Source: Turbatrix aceti (lineage: Eukaryota; Nematoda; Chromadorea; Rhabditida; Panagrolaimidae). From it: a DNA stretch of 64,000 bases. The stretch lies in assembly GCA_963969345.1 (NCBI GenBank), contig OZ017770.1, positions 2,985,246-3,049,245 of the forward strand, read 5' to 3'. The position numbers and the translations under genes are program-made. Below, one piece after another: positions 43,956 to 56,377 of the stretch. Under the pieces are notes generated by a model, which was not told the origin of the DNA, did not search any database, and saw only the letters and a program-made list of their open reading frames with translations. Position 1 is the first letter of the stretch; each line of letters starts with the position of its first letter.

Positions 43956-46900
43956 ATGGCAACGATATCCCGGATTGATGCACGCGTCGTGGACGGTTCC
44001 CAGTCCAGTCTCAAGCTCTCACCGATGCCTTCTGAACAGGAAGTCCTGGCTGAGTTTGAATCGATCATCGTAAGTTGCAAACAAATCAACTGAATGAATA
44101 TATTCTTACTTTTTTAGGACGGATCCAATATCTCCAGCGAACGGCAGAGCCGAATGCGAGATTATCCGTTGATTAAGAAATGGGAGCTTATCTGTCAGTC
44201 TAAACAGCAAGTAAATGTTGTTTCCCCGGATACTTATGTTATGTTTTTCCGCGCTATATCTGACAAGTCTACGTTCAAACAATCAGAAAAGAAGTTTCCA
44301 AAAGACACATCAACCGATATGTTGAAGCATCTCCGGATATCGTTGCAAACTCATCAATCAACTTGGGCCCTCGAATTTGCGCAAAATGACGGAGTTATCG
44401 TGCTGACTAAATTCTTTCGCGAATCCCTTGAATACGTCCTCAACCAGGGGTATGTTTTTGCACATTTTAGGATTTCATTTAATTTGTTACTGTTGTTTTA
44501 GCTCCGAGGTGAAGCAGGATTCCGCGAAAAGACGACGCCGAAGTTTCACTGCGGCTGTGCCCCTTCTTCGACCCGCGAAAACGACATCAAACAATGCCAT
44601 CGAAATTGCACTGGCTTCGAAGACAATGAAGGCGTACATCGGCGAGCCGTCGGAGGATGTCGACATTTGTTTGAAATGCCTCTGCGCTTTGATGAATCTC
44701 TCCGTCTGTCCTCGAGAGGTGTACACTTCGGATGACGTTCTTTCTTGTATCGCTATCGCTACCGTCTTGCCGAATCTGCGGTAAGTTCCGAAAATCGCGC
44801 TTACAAGTTTTTGATTTTAAACTATTTCAGCACACGAACCCTTGCTGCTAACATGCTCGGTGCGCTGTGCGTGATCGTCGAAGATCGAGATCGGATGCTG
44901 TCGGCTTTCGACTCGTTGCAGCGAGTAAGTTCTTTTCATTGCAATGATTCATTAAAAAACTTTGTTTGCAGCTTTTCAACGCATCTTCAAGGTTTGGTAT
45001 CCTCATACAAGCGATAAGAACCCCACCTGAATTTGACGCTGAATATCTGAGGACTGCGGTGAATTTCATCAATGTACTAGTTCATTCGACCACTGATAAG
45101 AATCTTCGGCTCAGTCTCCAGCACGAGTTTTCGACACTAGGTTTTGAGTCGCTTCTTGAGGTAGTTTTTACCATCTGTAGACGAACAAAATAGGACGAAG
45201 AAATTACAGGATTTGGCGCACAAGAATATCCCCCAGCTGAACAAACTTATCAGCGAATACAAGAATAACTGCCTGGACGCGAACGAAATGTACCAACTCG
45301 CTGAAGAACATTTCGAGCTGACGAAGGAGGTTGCACATCTCCGAGACGCTCTGCAAGAGGTATGTTTTGGAATTTCTTTGCATAATCAAAACATATATTT
45401 TTTGTTTTGCAGGAACAAGAAAAACTGCAGGAAGTCAGATCAAAATCTGTGGTCGAAGCGGCGCGGCAAAAGCGGACAATAGAAGAACTCAAATCGGAAG
45501 TTACGAAGCTGAATTATCACTTGGACCATCATAAGCTCGAGGCCACGAAGCGTGAGGAAAAGGTTGCGGAACTGACTGCGCAGCTCCAAAAAGCAAAGGA
45601 GTCCGAACGTGAAGCGCTGGCTGCGGTCCAAGCTTCGGCGTCTGGAACTGCGAAGAATCCTCCCCAGCCACTGCCAAAACCCCGGACGAAGCCTCCTACA
45701 CCACCGAGCGAAGTTCCTGAAACTGTTGCGTCTTCATCCTCAGCTCCGCCGCCGCCGCCACCGCCACCACCTCCTCTTCCTCAGAAAGCAGGACCGTCGA
45801 AGAATGGTGCCCCTCCGCCACCTCCTCCAGGTCCACCACCACCACCACCACCGCCTCCGCCTCCTGGTCCTCCACCGAAGTTTGGCAAAGCCGCTGCCGT
45901 ACCAAAGCGAAAACTCGATCTCCCAACTCCTGCGCACCAACTAACAAAGATTCAATATACGATGCTTTCTCATGAAAAAACGTCTCAGAGCGTTTTCAAA
46001 AACATGGATATCGAGAAGGCTGCCGCTGACATGCCGTTTGATTTTGTGAACGACTTTTTCAAAGTTGGAAACGGAACGTCCACCACTGAGATCCCACCTT
46101 CCGGCCGAGTGTCGCCTACTCTTTCGATCAAGTCCAATCAAGATTCTCAGAAAAAAGGTTTCATGGACTCGAACCAGCGTTTGAATTATGGTATGACTTT
46201 TTCTGACTTTTACAGTGACATTTGATATTTTAAAATTTTAGCAATCAAATGCCGACAATTGAAACTGAAGATCGCAGACATCACAAATGCCATTGCAAAT
46301 TACGATATCGCGAAGCTGCCTACGAGTGAGATCGAAAAACTTCAAAACTTAATTCCGAAACCTGAAGAAATGGAAATCATGAAAGCCTACTTATCTGAAC
46401 ATCCGTCTTTGAGTGACTTACCAGACGAAGATCGTTTCTTTGCCAAGCTGAACAAGATCGAACGTCTCGGCGTCAAGCTGCAGATTCTGCAAATGATGGC
46501 TGATCAAGAAACACTTACCAACATTCGACGCAAATGTGAAAGTCTGACTGCTGCCAGTACGTCACTCCAACAATCAACTGCCTTTCGTCAGGTTCTGGAA
46601 ATCGTCCTCGTATACATCAATTACATGAATCCCCGCCAAGTGGCATTTGGCTTCCAACTGGACTCTCTGGCTTCAGTAAGTTTTATACACAAATAGCGAA
46701 ATTGTTAAAAAAAATGACAACCACGTTTTGCAGCTCAAGCGCACCAAGAGCACTTGTGACGCGAACGTCACTGCTCTACACGCCATCGTCAAAGTTGCGC
46801 AAGAAAAATACCCCGGGATAATGCGCTTCGACTCTGAATTGCATTGCATCAGACGTGCTGCACAGGTATCACTGGCAGGTTTGGAAGAGGAACTCAGGGA

Positions 46901-47468
46901 ACTACAAAAGGTCTTCACATACGCAAAAAAGGAGCTCACCTGTGAACAGAATTCTAACTTGGAACAGTTTGTGTCCACGATCGGTCCAATCATGACAGAA
47001 ACAGTGGAAGCACTGACTCTTGCCAAGGCTTCTTTTGCTAGCTGTCTCAAGTACTTCGGAGAAGACAAAACCGTTACGCCTGGCACCTTTTTTCCAAAGA
47101 TCACTGATTTTATTGAAAGCTTCAAGGTCGCCTCTCAAGAACTGCCTTCCATCCACCAAAAGGTATGTATTACGCTGTTTTTATACAAGCAGGATTTTAT
47201 TTTTCAGGAGAATCAAATAACGCCGCCGGAAAAATCCGTTACGACTCACGATCTCAAGGTGGCCGAAGGGTCTCGTAACGATGGCTTCTTAAACGTCATG
47301 ATGACAAGTGAGTTTATTTATCTCCTGCAAATGCTGTGCTAACGAATATTACTTATTTTAGAACTCTCCGAAGGAAGTTTTGTGAACTCTCTACCGAAAC
47401 CGTCGGATCGCCGACACCGTACAGTTCCACAGTCACTCTCAGGTATCGTTAACCGTGAACGGGTATGA
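43956..47468 (+). CDS. frl-1-like: Diaphanous-related formin, FMNL/FRL type, with divergent FH2 domain
   Basis: Twelve exons (43956-44069, 44118-44449, 44502-44780, 44831-44924, 44972-45160, 45210-45359, 45413-46190, 46242-46675, 46734-47162, 47208-47307, 47362-47468; small splice choices possible) encode about 1,000 residues. Domains: GTPase-binding/FH3 (LIKKWELICQSKQQ, HLRISLQTHQSTWALEFAQN), armadillo-type DID, a coiled coil, an FH1 with two runs of 10 or more Pro, FH2, and a C-terminal DAD (NDGFLNVMMTKLSEGSF then DRRHR). Formins of this class nucleate and elongate actin under Rho/Cdc42 control. The FH2 start lacks the lasso Trp (usual LNW), and the GKKARN-x-x-I patch reads AIKCRQLKLKI, so actin assembly activity is uncertain although autoinhibition parts look intact. 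The ATG lies two bases after an AG acceptor. Confidence 0.88.
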
Positions 47469-48650
47469 ATTTCATGGACCTCCTCGACTTTTTCCTGACA
47501 ACTTCGACTTCTACTGCTGACTTTCGTCGCTACAGTATTGCATGGCTTGCCTTTCTCATGAATACGGTGCGACTCTGACATTGATGTACAAATAGCTGGT
47601 AATAAAGTATTGTCTTAATATGTTGAAGGCAAACAAAGGAAGTGGAAATACCTCAACGGGGTTCTGCTTTGGTATGGAATGTCTATGGTGAAACTCTCAA
47701 GAAGTCAAGCTCTTTCTGGTGTTATTTTTGTCTGGTTGGACTTGAAATCCGCGCACATAATAACAAAAGCTATTACTTTTGAATTCACTTCAGACCCTCC
47801 CGACCTCTGACTCATTTTTTGAATATGGGAATTTGCACTCATCCTTTACAGGAGTGTCAGACAGGTTTTGGCTGAGTGGTCAAGAGAGTAGATAGATGTG
47901 GTCATGACCGCTGCGGAGCCCCTCAGACAATGTATCGGAGAGGGTTAAAATTCCTAAAAAAAAAGTCCGTACCTATAATCAGTCTTCCGAACGGACGGAT
48001 TTCTTTACTTGAGATTATCTATCGTCGGGTGGTGTCGTGCACTTGTCAGTTAAGCAATCTTTGCGTCCTATTTCAATCACGTTACTGTTGACCACACAGA
48101 CGCTGGACAAGAGTGGTAGTCCTTTTGTCAACGATCTTCTCATTATGCAGCTATGACAAAAAGCAACGATTATCGAGAATCAAATGCGCAAAAGTCATTG
48201 AGTGATTATCGACTTTGTCTGTCAGGAGGGGGTAAACTTAACTAGCTCTTCATTTGCTGACCACGACAGACGAGTAAGTCGCATATGCGCGTAATTTTTG
48301 CTTCTTTCACAACAACTTTGACAAACTCAATTTTGATGCTTTACTGGTGACGCGTAACCTCCCTTTTCGTTGTTCTGTCCTCGTCGCACGACCCGAAAAG
48401 ATGGACGATCGCCCCCTAGTCTCGAACAGTTCTAGTTGGTCCAACGTAAAATAATGCAGACAGTAGAACATAGGCGGAGTTAAACGCAAAGAAATCCCTA
48501 AAGCTGTGCGCGACTGGCCCGGTCAGCGGCGTGGCCACCCATAGACCTGCACTCAAGTGCTTTATGCAAACAACTCTTTGTGTCCGGTCGAAATTGCTCA
48601 AAACGATTAAACGAGCCGTCGGGTGGTCATTTTTCAGTCAGTCGCCGAAA
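47469..48650. other. Intergenic region
   Basis: No supported gene. AATAAAG at 47600-47606 is a poly(A) signal for the formin. A tRNA-A-box-like TGGCTGAGTGG occurs near 47868 but no tRNA fold follows. TTTTTCAG ending at 48638 is a probable trans-splice acceptor for the next gene. Confidence 0.45.
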
Positions 48651-50895
48651 TGAACAACTCCATGCTTATCGCGCTGCTAACGATTGCAGGTAAGAATTTT
48701 ACCATGGCCTGGGATACCATGGGATAGAGTAATGCTATGGCTAACCCCTATCTACCTTTCAGCTTGCGTCTACGCTCAAAATACTCCCGTTATCGGCGGC
48801 GCCTGTAAAACTGGCACTCCCGACGTCCAAATAGGCGGCAAGCAAACTCAGTTTTACCTCAAGTGTGAAGCCAATGACGAGTACGATCGTTTTGACTAGA
48901 ATTATTTAGATAAAATGAAATTCTTTCAGTGCTAATGACGGCAACGGTATCTGGGTTGTCAAAAGCCGTGCCAGCGCTGCTGCTCCTCCGGCTCCCACGA
49001 TAAACACTGTCAATACGATGAACAACATTAACACCGTTGATAACCAGCAACAAGTTAAGAAGGTTCGCAAGATGCAGAGCAATATCTGTGGTAAGTCGTC
49101 TGGCTACAGTTACATCCATGATTTGAAAAAAAACAACAACCACAATACAACATTTCAGAACAAGACAGCTCAGCCAGAGAAGGACAGCCTTGCACGACAT
49201 CCGAAACTTGCCTTCAGCAAAACTACGAACAAGTCGGATCCTACTTGCAATGCGATAACACGTAAGTTGATCGTGGCTAATTCAAAGACATGCAACCATT
49301 ACTTTTTATTTTTTTCTTGTAGTCAACAACGCTGGGTGAAAAGAAACTGCCAGCCCGATTTCGTGTTCAGCTTCGAACACCAGTCTTGCATCGGCCACAC
49401 CAAGACCATTCGTCACGTTGCCCGTGAGTGTTTTAGTCCACAGTATTTGACTGGGTGTACTTGACGACTGGAGTACCATAGCTAGAGCCGCGAGTGAAAG
49501 CTATTACAAAAAGTATTCGAAATACTGTGTAAACCGTTGTTTTGTTTTGTATAGGTCAAGCATCGTCTGGCGGTGTCATTTGTACGTTCACGCAGTGCTC
49601 CAACAACAATCCATGCACGATCGGCACTTGCAACAACGGCTACTGCTGCAGCTCGGCTCCCATCGCTCCGATCACCAGTAAGTGTCTGCGAGTGATAACA
49701 TTTAACCTCACACTCAACTCACCGACTACATGCTTTTTGTAATGAAAGCTTCACTAACCACGATTTTAACAAGTAACAGAAATACCGATGAATTTGATTA
49801 AAACACGCTGGTTTCAGTCAACACCAACTCGTGCCCATCATGCAACTCGCGACCGGTCATCGCTATCAGTGAGTTAATTCCTTTTTAAAATTGTTTTTTG
49901 TGATGTGCTTTATCCTACATATCGATGACAACTTTTCCAACAACTTTCCTTTAAGGATGCCCTGGCGGCGGTATGCCATACGGTACGTGCAATGGTGGAT
50001 ATTGCTCTGCTGGATATCAGTGCATCCAAGCCACTAACATGTGTTGTGCCGTAGCTCCAACAGTGTGTAAGTGACGGAGCTCGCTGAGCTAAGTGTCATT
50101 GACTTTTAGATACCTGTCCTGGCGGTCGTATCTCGATTGGCTCGTGCATGAGTGGTCGCTGTGCCACCGGTTATACCTGCAACACGCAGTCCAACTCTTG
50201 CTGTCCTCAGGCTACAGTCTGCTCTGATGGTACCCAGGCTGCCGGAGCTTGCGTCAACGGACAATGCGGTGCCGGATTTACCTGCACCAGCGGTCTCTGC
50301 TGCAACTCCAACTCCTCGACTCCTCGTTGTCTTGACGGAAGCTCGGCTGTCGGTGCCTGCATCAACGGTCGCTGCGGAGCTGGCTACACTTGCACCACCG
50401 GCAACATCTGCTGCTCTTCGACTACCAGCGGTGAGTTTGTAAGTCCTAAAACATTGATTACGGTACATGGTTACAGTCTGCCCCACTGGCATGGTCTCGA
50501 TTGGTCAATGCGTCAACAACCAGTGCCCCGATGGATACACATGCTACGGAACTTACCCTAACAACTACTGCTGCGGAACTGAATCAAGCACAACGACTTG
50601 CACTGAATCGGAAAGCAACGGTCCTTGCGTAAACAACGAATGCAGTACGAACTACTTCTGCGACACGACAAACAATTACTGCTGCCCAGATATTACTGGC
50701 AGCGCCGTTGGTCCCTGCGTGGGCACCGAATGCCCCACTGGATACCTCTGCGTCAACAGCCAGTGCTATGCCCTGTCTTCGTCTAGTGGCTCCAGCACCA
50801 CGACATGCGATGACACTGAAGTGCTTGGTCCCTGTGTTGGGGGCGAGTGCCCTACTGGTTACGAATGTCTCAGCAATGGTTGCTGCCCTACTTAA
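48651..50895 (+). CDS. Secreted protein with tandem cysteine-rich CC/EB-like repeats
   Basis: A signal peptide (MNNSMLIALLTIA, split by the first intron) leads a protein of about 520 residues in 9-10 exons. An N-terminal domain resembles a chitin-binding-like or EB-like fold (CQPDFVFSFEHQSCIG). Then come about nine copies of a 30-38-residue module of form C-x-G-x(4)-G-x-C-x-NG-x-C-x2-GY-x-C-x(5-7)-CC; typical units read GACVNGQCGAGFTC and SIGQCVNNQCPDGYTC. Repeats in the last exons are not separated by introns, which suggests growth by unequal crossing-over. Such proteins are extracellular in worms (cuticle, eggshell or gland secretions), but no function is established. The stop is TAA at 50893-50895. 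The start ATG lies 12 nt after a TTTTTCAG acceptor. Confidence 0.8.
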
Positions 50896-52111
50896 GTCGC
50901 AAATCTGTAAACCGACTTTTTTAATTTATTGCAATCTGATCATAGAGTTATTAAATTATTACAAACTATCTCCCTCCTATCTCGCACTGCAATGTCTTAC
51001 CACTCACCACTCATTAATTTATTCATATTTATTTATTTCATAATAAATCTGCGGACCTGCAAGCACATTTTTCGGAGACGCTCCAGTGCTCTTACCCCAG
51101 TCAAATGCTTTTTACTCCACCCGGGGTAACTCCACCACGAAAAATTGTTAATTCTGATATTGCAGCTCATTGCAAATCCATTGTGATGTTTTCAGACACA
51201 CGGACGCTTGTTTATAATTTATTGTATAAGCTATTTATTTATTGTCAATCATAGAATGTATCAATCAGATAGTTTTCAAGCCACTGTCTCTTTCTTCCCA
51301 TGGTCCTTCCAATGCAATCAGTAATATTGCATGACATATCTCTTTTTTTTCAAATTATTGCACCCGAACGACTGATTTCTTCCTACACGCTTGATACGAT
51401 CAGTTATCAAATATTGCAGTACCGCAATTCATGTCTTGTGTATTCCCGTTTCGTTTGTCACCATTGTAATTTGCCAGAGTTATAACTGCCGTGATGCGAT
51501 TCAAGGAATAAAGTTTCCGTATTCATATAGTAGCACACAACACAATGAATAGATTATCATACGCAAAAAGTGTAATACTTTTCTGCAATGCAAACCCCCT
51601 TCACACGCACATAAACAAAAAAAACATTCTGGTACTACAAAGCCTCTCCGAGGCAGCGTGTGAGTTTGAATGCACGTGTCGTTCGTTTCTCAACTTTATT
51701 ATAGTAGCAAAAACAAAAAACGTCAATCTTTCACCGGATGAAAAAAAGGTAGGTATGTTGGAACAAAAAAAAAGCAAAAAAACTCAAGTTTGACAAGGTT
51801 GGAAGAAGTTTGAAATGACAAATGCGTGAAGTAAGAACGGTAGTTAATATGTCTTCATGATTTTTCATCAATGAAGGAAAAATTAATGAGCAACAAAAAT
51901 ATAACGAAGCTATCCATTGAATTAGTATTTTATTCAACAAAAAAATTTAACGGGTTATTAAGTTATTACAAAAAAGGATGCAAAAGGTTAGGGTGAGTTT
52001 CAACATAAATTTGCAATAAAAGTATAATGAATGAGGTCCACAAATATAATCTACAAAATGAAGCACAAAAAAACAAAGTAAAAAAAGGATATGTAATATG
52101 AACTAGAAAAA
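50896..52111. other. Convergent intergenic region (CC-repeat gene / CREB)
   Basis: No supported gene; it contains both 3' UTRs. AATAAA at 51041-51046 is a candidate poly(A) signal for the CC-repeat gene. Frames at 51545-51793 and nearby are Lys/Asn-rich and featureless. Confidence 0.4.
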
Positions 52112-54161
52112 CTACTGCAGTTCATTCTTTTCTTTTCGGCAATACAACTCCTTGAGCGTTTTCAATTCTTCGATTAATGCCTTGTTTTGGTTTTCGAGAA
52201 CCGCCACACGATTTTCCAGACATTTTACGTATTCTTTCTTCTTCCGTCGGCATTCTTTTGCTGCTTCACTAAAAAATGAGCAAAGAAACGTAAGTAAGCA
52301 AGTTTTACCCCTAGCTGCTTCAAAATATCCACCGACCGATTTTTAAGAAGACGAACTTGACGTTTTCTATTACTTTCGTCGCTATCAGGAGGGGGCATGA
52401 TACCGGATGAGGAAGAAACGCTGCTCAGCGGACTAGTTGAATTATAAGCAAGTCCACTCATACCTGTAGTCCAATCGGAAACTTCGTCTTCGGCGGTGCG
52501 GGCACTGAGGTACCCGCCGTTGTTCAAGAAGTTGACGCTGGAGGGCACAGCAGCGCGAGCGACGTTAACGACTTAAAAAATCGTTATTAATCAGGGTAAC
52601 AACAAAAGAATTAACTTTTAGCAACCAGTGTGCGTAAGCTACATTCAAACTTCAGTACAATATCTACTCGCAGGTAAACACGAAACTTGAGTAATATTCA
52701 TAGTCAGGGCAAACAACATTGCCAAGGGTAAAAGATCGTTAATGATAAAGCGTGCAAAAAAAATTAACCTTTGCACACCTTTTTTTCTGGCAGTAAATGT
52801 ACTATGAATGTAATTTACGTAAGCATCCTTATAAAAAAAGAAACTAACCGTCTAACTTTGTTCTAGGACTCACGTTTGAGACAACGCGAGCCGTATTACA
52901 AAGCGCACCATTGGTGGTGGCAGTGGCAGGTGGAGCGTATATAGAACTACCAGGTACAGAATCTGAAAACATAATAATAAGTGCGAAAAGCACAACATCA
53001 TAATATTTAGGATTTTATTGCATTTGAGTCAAGCATGAGTCAGTGCTGGCGTTCTCGCAAGAAATATTGTTTCTCATTGAACTTCCGACCATTGAATGGA
53101 AGTAGAAAAAAAACTGAAAAATAGCAAAGATACGTGCACAATGGATGCACGACATCAATTCATTCCAATTCTATGCCTATGAGGGTGCAAGCAACTGATA
53201 AGAGCACGTTAAATGGAAATAATACCTGTGCCTTGCATTGCACATAGCAGCTTATCAACAAAAAAAAGAACGATCCTTTGTTCATAAAAATGAGCGTAGC
53301 GTATGCGTTTTTTTCTTCTGGCAAATGCGAGTCAGAAAGGTTAATAGAAAAAAGTACGTAAAAAAATATTGGCATTGCTTTTGAAAAAAATATGTTGCCT
53401 GTTTTAAGGAATCAAGTATTGATTTTTTGCTGTAATTCCTGGAATGACAATGCGTGATCAGATGTATTATGTAGGGAATTTGTCTGTCCAAGCATCATGC
53501 CAATTCTTTTAATTTTAGCAAGTACGCAAGAAATGTATTTTGGATTGTATTTAAGCACAAAAACACAAAGGATTGTATTGCATGGTAATTGTAATTACAT
53601 AAAAGCAAATAAATCGTCTTTGCTCTGGTATAAGACAGCCAAAGCGTGTAACTTATGCAAATTTGATATCAGAAATATAAAAATTAATTAAATAATATTA
53701 AAAAAATTTACTCATGGTAATAGATTGCGTTATCGCGACGCGATCAAGATTATTTTCTTCAATTTCTTTTTTCAACGGTTTTTCACCTCCAACCGTTTCG
53801 AGATCCTTGAGAATAAGACTGAAAAATTAACTATTAGTATTATTCCTGTATAATTCGGAAAGGAAAAAAGATAAGCAAATACACACCGATATGATGGCCG
53901 ACGATTTAGCTGTTCACGGCGTCGACGGGCTTCATCCTCGCTAATAAACTCGGAGTCAAGTATCACTGGCCTCTGAAATAACGATTAAACGTTTTAGTCG
54001 AATACGCAACGGAAAAATGCACACATTTAATAGGTGAATGCGCTTAATCCGATCAATTGATATAACTATGCTTTACCATAGTCAAGAGAGCTTACATTTG
54101 TTCCGTCTGCATGGTCATCATGCTTCAAAACAGCCGGAAGGCCCGTAGACTGCAGGGACAT
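52112..54161 (-). CDS. crh-1-like: CREB family bZIP transcription factor
   Basis: Minus-strand exons from ATG 54161 encode: MSLQSTGLPAVLKHDD, a kinase-inducible domain (SEDEARRRREQLNRRPSYR then LILKDLETVGG) with the PKA site RRPSY, a Ser/Thr/Ala-rich middle, a PPPDSDESNRKRQVRLLKN linker, and the bZIP. The bZIP is nearly identical to animal CREB: EAAKECRRKKKEYVKCLENR, then VAVLENQNKALIEELKTLKE and LYCRKEKNELQ, stop at 52112. CREB binds cAMP-response elements as a dimer and is switched on by phosphorylation of the KID serine. The intron splitting the basic region uses the donor GTCGGT and was chosen because it restores KNREAAKE. An adenylyl cyclase gene of the same pathway lies in this window, but no functional link is implied. 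Small exons in the middle part may be missing. Confidence 0.93.
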
Positions 54162-55232
54162 GATGAAGACATCAATACCGATGCAAAAGACAAAACTAAA
54201 AGAGGCGTGATAATCAATCTTCAGAAAAGAAAGAACGTTTATAAGTGCACAACTGTGCGCATCCAACAGTCACATGAATGGTGTAATGTTCAACGATAAA
54301 ATGATATCACGTCAATAGCAAATCAAAGCGTAAGTTACGTATCGGTCATGATATCGATCGTTTAAAACAACATTTATATGACAAGCAAAGTGGCATTTGC
54401 CATTTTCAGCAAGTGTTCACCTTCTCACTGACAAAATGCACATTTTAGTACAACATGTACGCCGTGTGTAGCGACGTGCGTCGGGGGGTTTGACAAAAAC
54501 GTTGCAAAGGATGGTCGGCTGTGTGCTACGGAAAAGTATGACGGCGTTAAAGAAGCAGGCCACCGACAAAAGCGAAAAAAAACGATAGAGTTTCGCCAGT
54601 CGTTAGGAAGCATAGCTGTGCGTTTAGTCACATGCATAGTTGTCTGCAGCCAAGCAAAAATGCATCCGCCAGAGGTCTTGAAAGAAAAGCAACATATCGA
54701 GTTAATTAAACTAAGAATGAGCGCCAAAGCTTGCAACGTTTTAATCTCGTATTTTTTTCATTGTACATAAAATATATTTGAAATGATCGTTTTCAGCACA
54801 AAAATTTAACAGTGGATGTTACTTTTTCTTCAGTCAGTCAGTCGCAACATAACTTATAAGTTGTACAATGATAATGGGTAGGAAAACCGGAATGGCACAC
54901 AATCGAGAAAAAAGCAGGTTTTTCTTGTTTGCGCCGCTGTGATGGGAAAAGGGTCACGTCTTGAATGGATGTGGTCATTTTTATAGAAGAATACGATTCA
55001 CAGAACGAACAATGGCTAGGAATGCCTTGTAACGAAAAATTATTTTATGGACAAACAAGAAGATGTGCAACCGGTTTGAAATGTTGTTCCAAGACAGTGA
55101 AAAAGGCACCCGGAGGGCAAGAAATGACTGATACGCTAAGAAAGGGAAAAACGACCCCTAAAGAGTAGCGCCATTACTCATCAGCCTAATATTTGGTCAT
55201 CCAGAGAAAATAATCATTTGGATCAAAGCGAC
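54162..55232. other. Divergent intergenic region (CREB / lipase)
   Basis: No gene can be supported. A plus-strand frame at 54965-55168 contains PCNEKLFYGQTRRCATGLKC C-type Cys spacing, but has no signal peptide or family match and is left out as a gene. Confidence 0.4.
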
Positions 55233-56377
55233 ATGGTGATTCAAGCACTCCTCGTATCCCTATTGATTTCAACTCTTTGCTATGGCGTACCCCAAGGACC
55301 CCTGACAGAAGACTTCCAAAACTGGCTTATCAGCAATGGCTACGAAGCGGATGCTTTTGATCGCTCTGACGTTGGACCAAGCGGTAGCTTTGGAGGCAAA
55401 CTGCGATCGACCGACAAAGTGAGTTTTTGGCGTTCAGTTTATGAACAAAAAGTATCTAATAAAACGTTATCACTCTAGATCTACAACCAACCCGTTATCT
55501 TTGTTCACGGTACCGGCGATGCTGCACTCCACGTTCAAGCGCCTACTGCTACGGGTTGGACAAGATCGATTCAATACTTCCTAGAGCAAAATTACACCTC
55601 TTCTGAGCTCTACGCAACGACATGGGGCGACACGTGGGGTACCGGAAACGTGCTTGATAGCTACACAACAATCCATACATGCTCATTTGTACTGACTATT
55701 CGAAGATTTGTCCAAGCAGTCATGGACTATACCGGTGCGGAGCACGTTGATATCATAGCACACTCCGTCGGAGTGCCGTTAACTCGAAAAGCCATCAAGG
55801 GAGGAGAGCTTGTGGCAACAGATGGAAACTGCAGCATAGGGCCTCCCTTAGGTCACCGCGTTGATACCTTTCTCGGCATTGCCGGTCCCAACTACGGCCT
55901 GTGCACCTGTCAGCTTGCTCAGACGGTACCCGCTTGGTGTAATGCGTTGGACGGCCTCTACCCCGGAATAGACTGCGAAGATCAGGTAAACAGAAAATGT
56001 AGCACTTACCGCAAAAGTAAAGTTGTCTTATTTTCAGCTCCTCTGCGGCTATACGTCGTCAAAATGCACACAAAAAAATTATTCTGTTTTCTTGGAGCAG
56101 CTGAATAACAATCCGCAGCGCGAAGCCAAGCACATCTACGCCATGTGGTCGGATGGTAAGTCTCGGCTCACTTATTCGTATTATATTTTGTGTAATTGCT
56201 TTTTTTTCATTTGCAGCAGATGAAATGATGTTTCCCCGAGGTATGACATGGGGCAAACCAACGAGCCGCATACCTGGCATGAACGGGCGCTGGATATCTG
56301 ACCGAAATGGTCACATCGCCATGAAAGATTTAACCGAGCTGCGACAATATGAGGCAGTTGTGCATCATTCCATTTAA
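55233..56377 (+). CDS. Secreted class 2 lipase (nematode LIPS-type triacylglycerol lipase)
   Basis: Exons 55233-55418, 55479-55985, 56038-56155 and 56217-56377 give 323 residues. MVIQALLVSLLISTLCYGVP is a signal peptide. The alpha/beta-hydrolase signs are the oxyanion strand QPVIFVHGTGDAALHV and the nucleophile elbow VDIIAHSVGVPLTRKA, where Ser of AHSVG is the nucleophile, as in the class 2 lipases of bacteria and worms. RNGHIAMKDLTEL near the end probably carries the catalytic His (GHIAM). Several Cys pairs (GLCTCQLA, DCEDQLLCGY) suggest disulfides in a secreted enzyme. Its likely role is extracellular lipid hydrolysis, for example in the gut. In frame and complete; the ATG at 55233 starts the signal peptide directly. 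Confidence 0.9.

Noticed and set aside
45696..45947. Minus-strand frames rich in Val/Glu/Trp/Arg opposite the formin FH1
   Set aside because: Reverse complement of the polyproline repeats; not a gene.
47855..47960. tRNA-like A box (TGGCTGAGTGG) suggesting a tRNA-Ser/Leu
   Set aside because: The acceptor stem does not pair, the B-box position (GGTTAAAATTCC) is degenerate and the T-stem is only four pairs with a wobble. Treated as chance or a long-dead relic.
54965..55168. 67-codon frame with four Cys upstream of the lipase gene
   Set aside because: Cys spacing resembles a CC module only loosely, and there is no signal peptide or splice partner.
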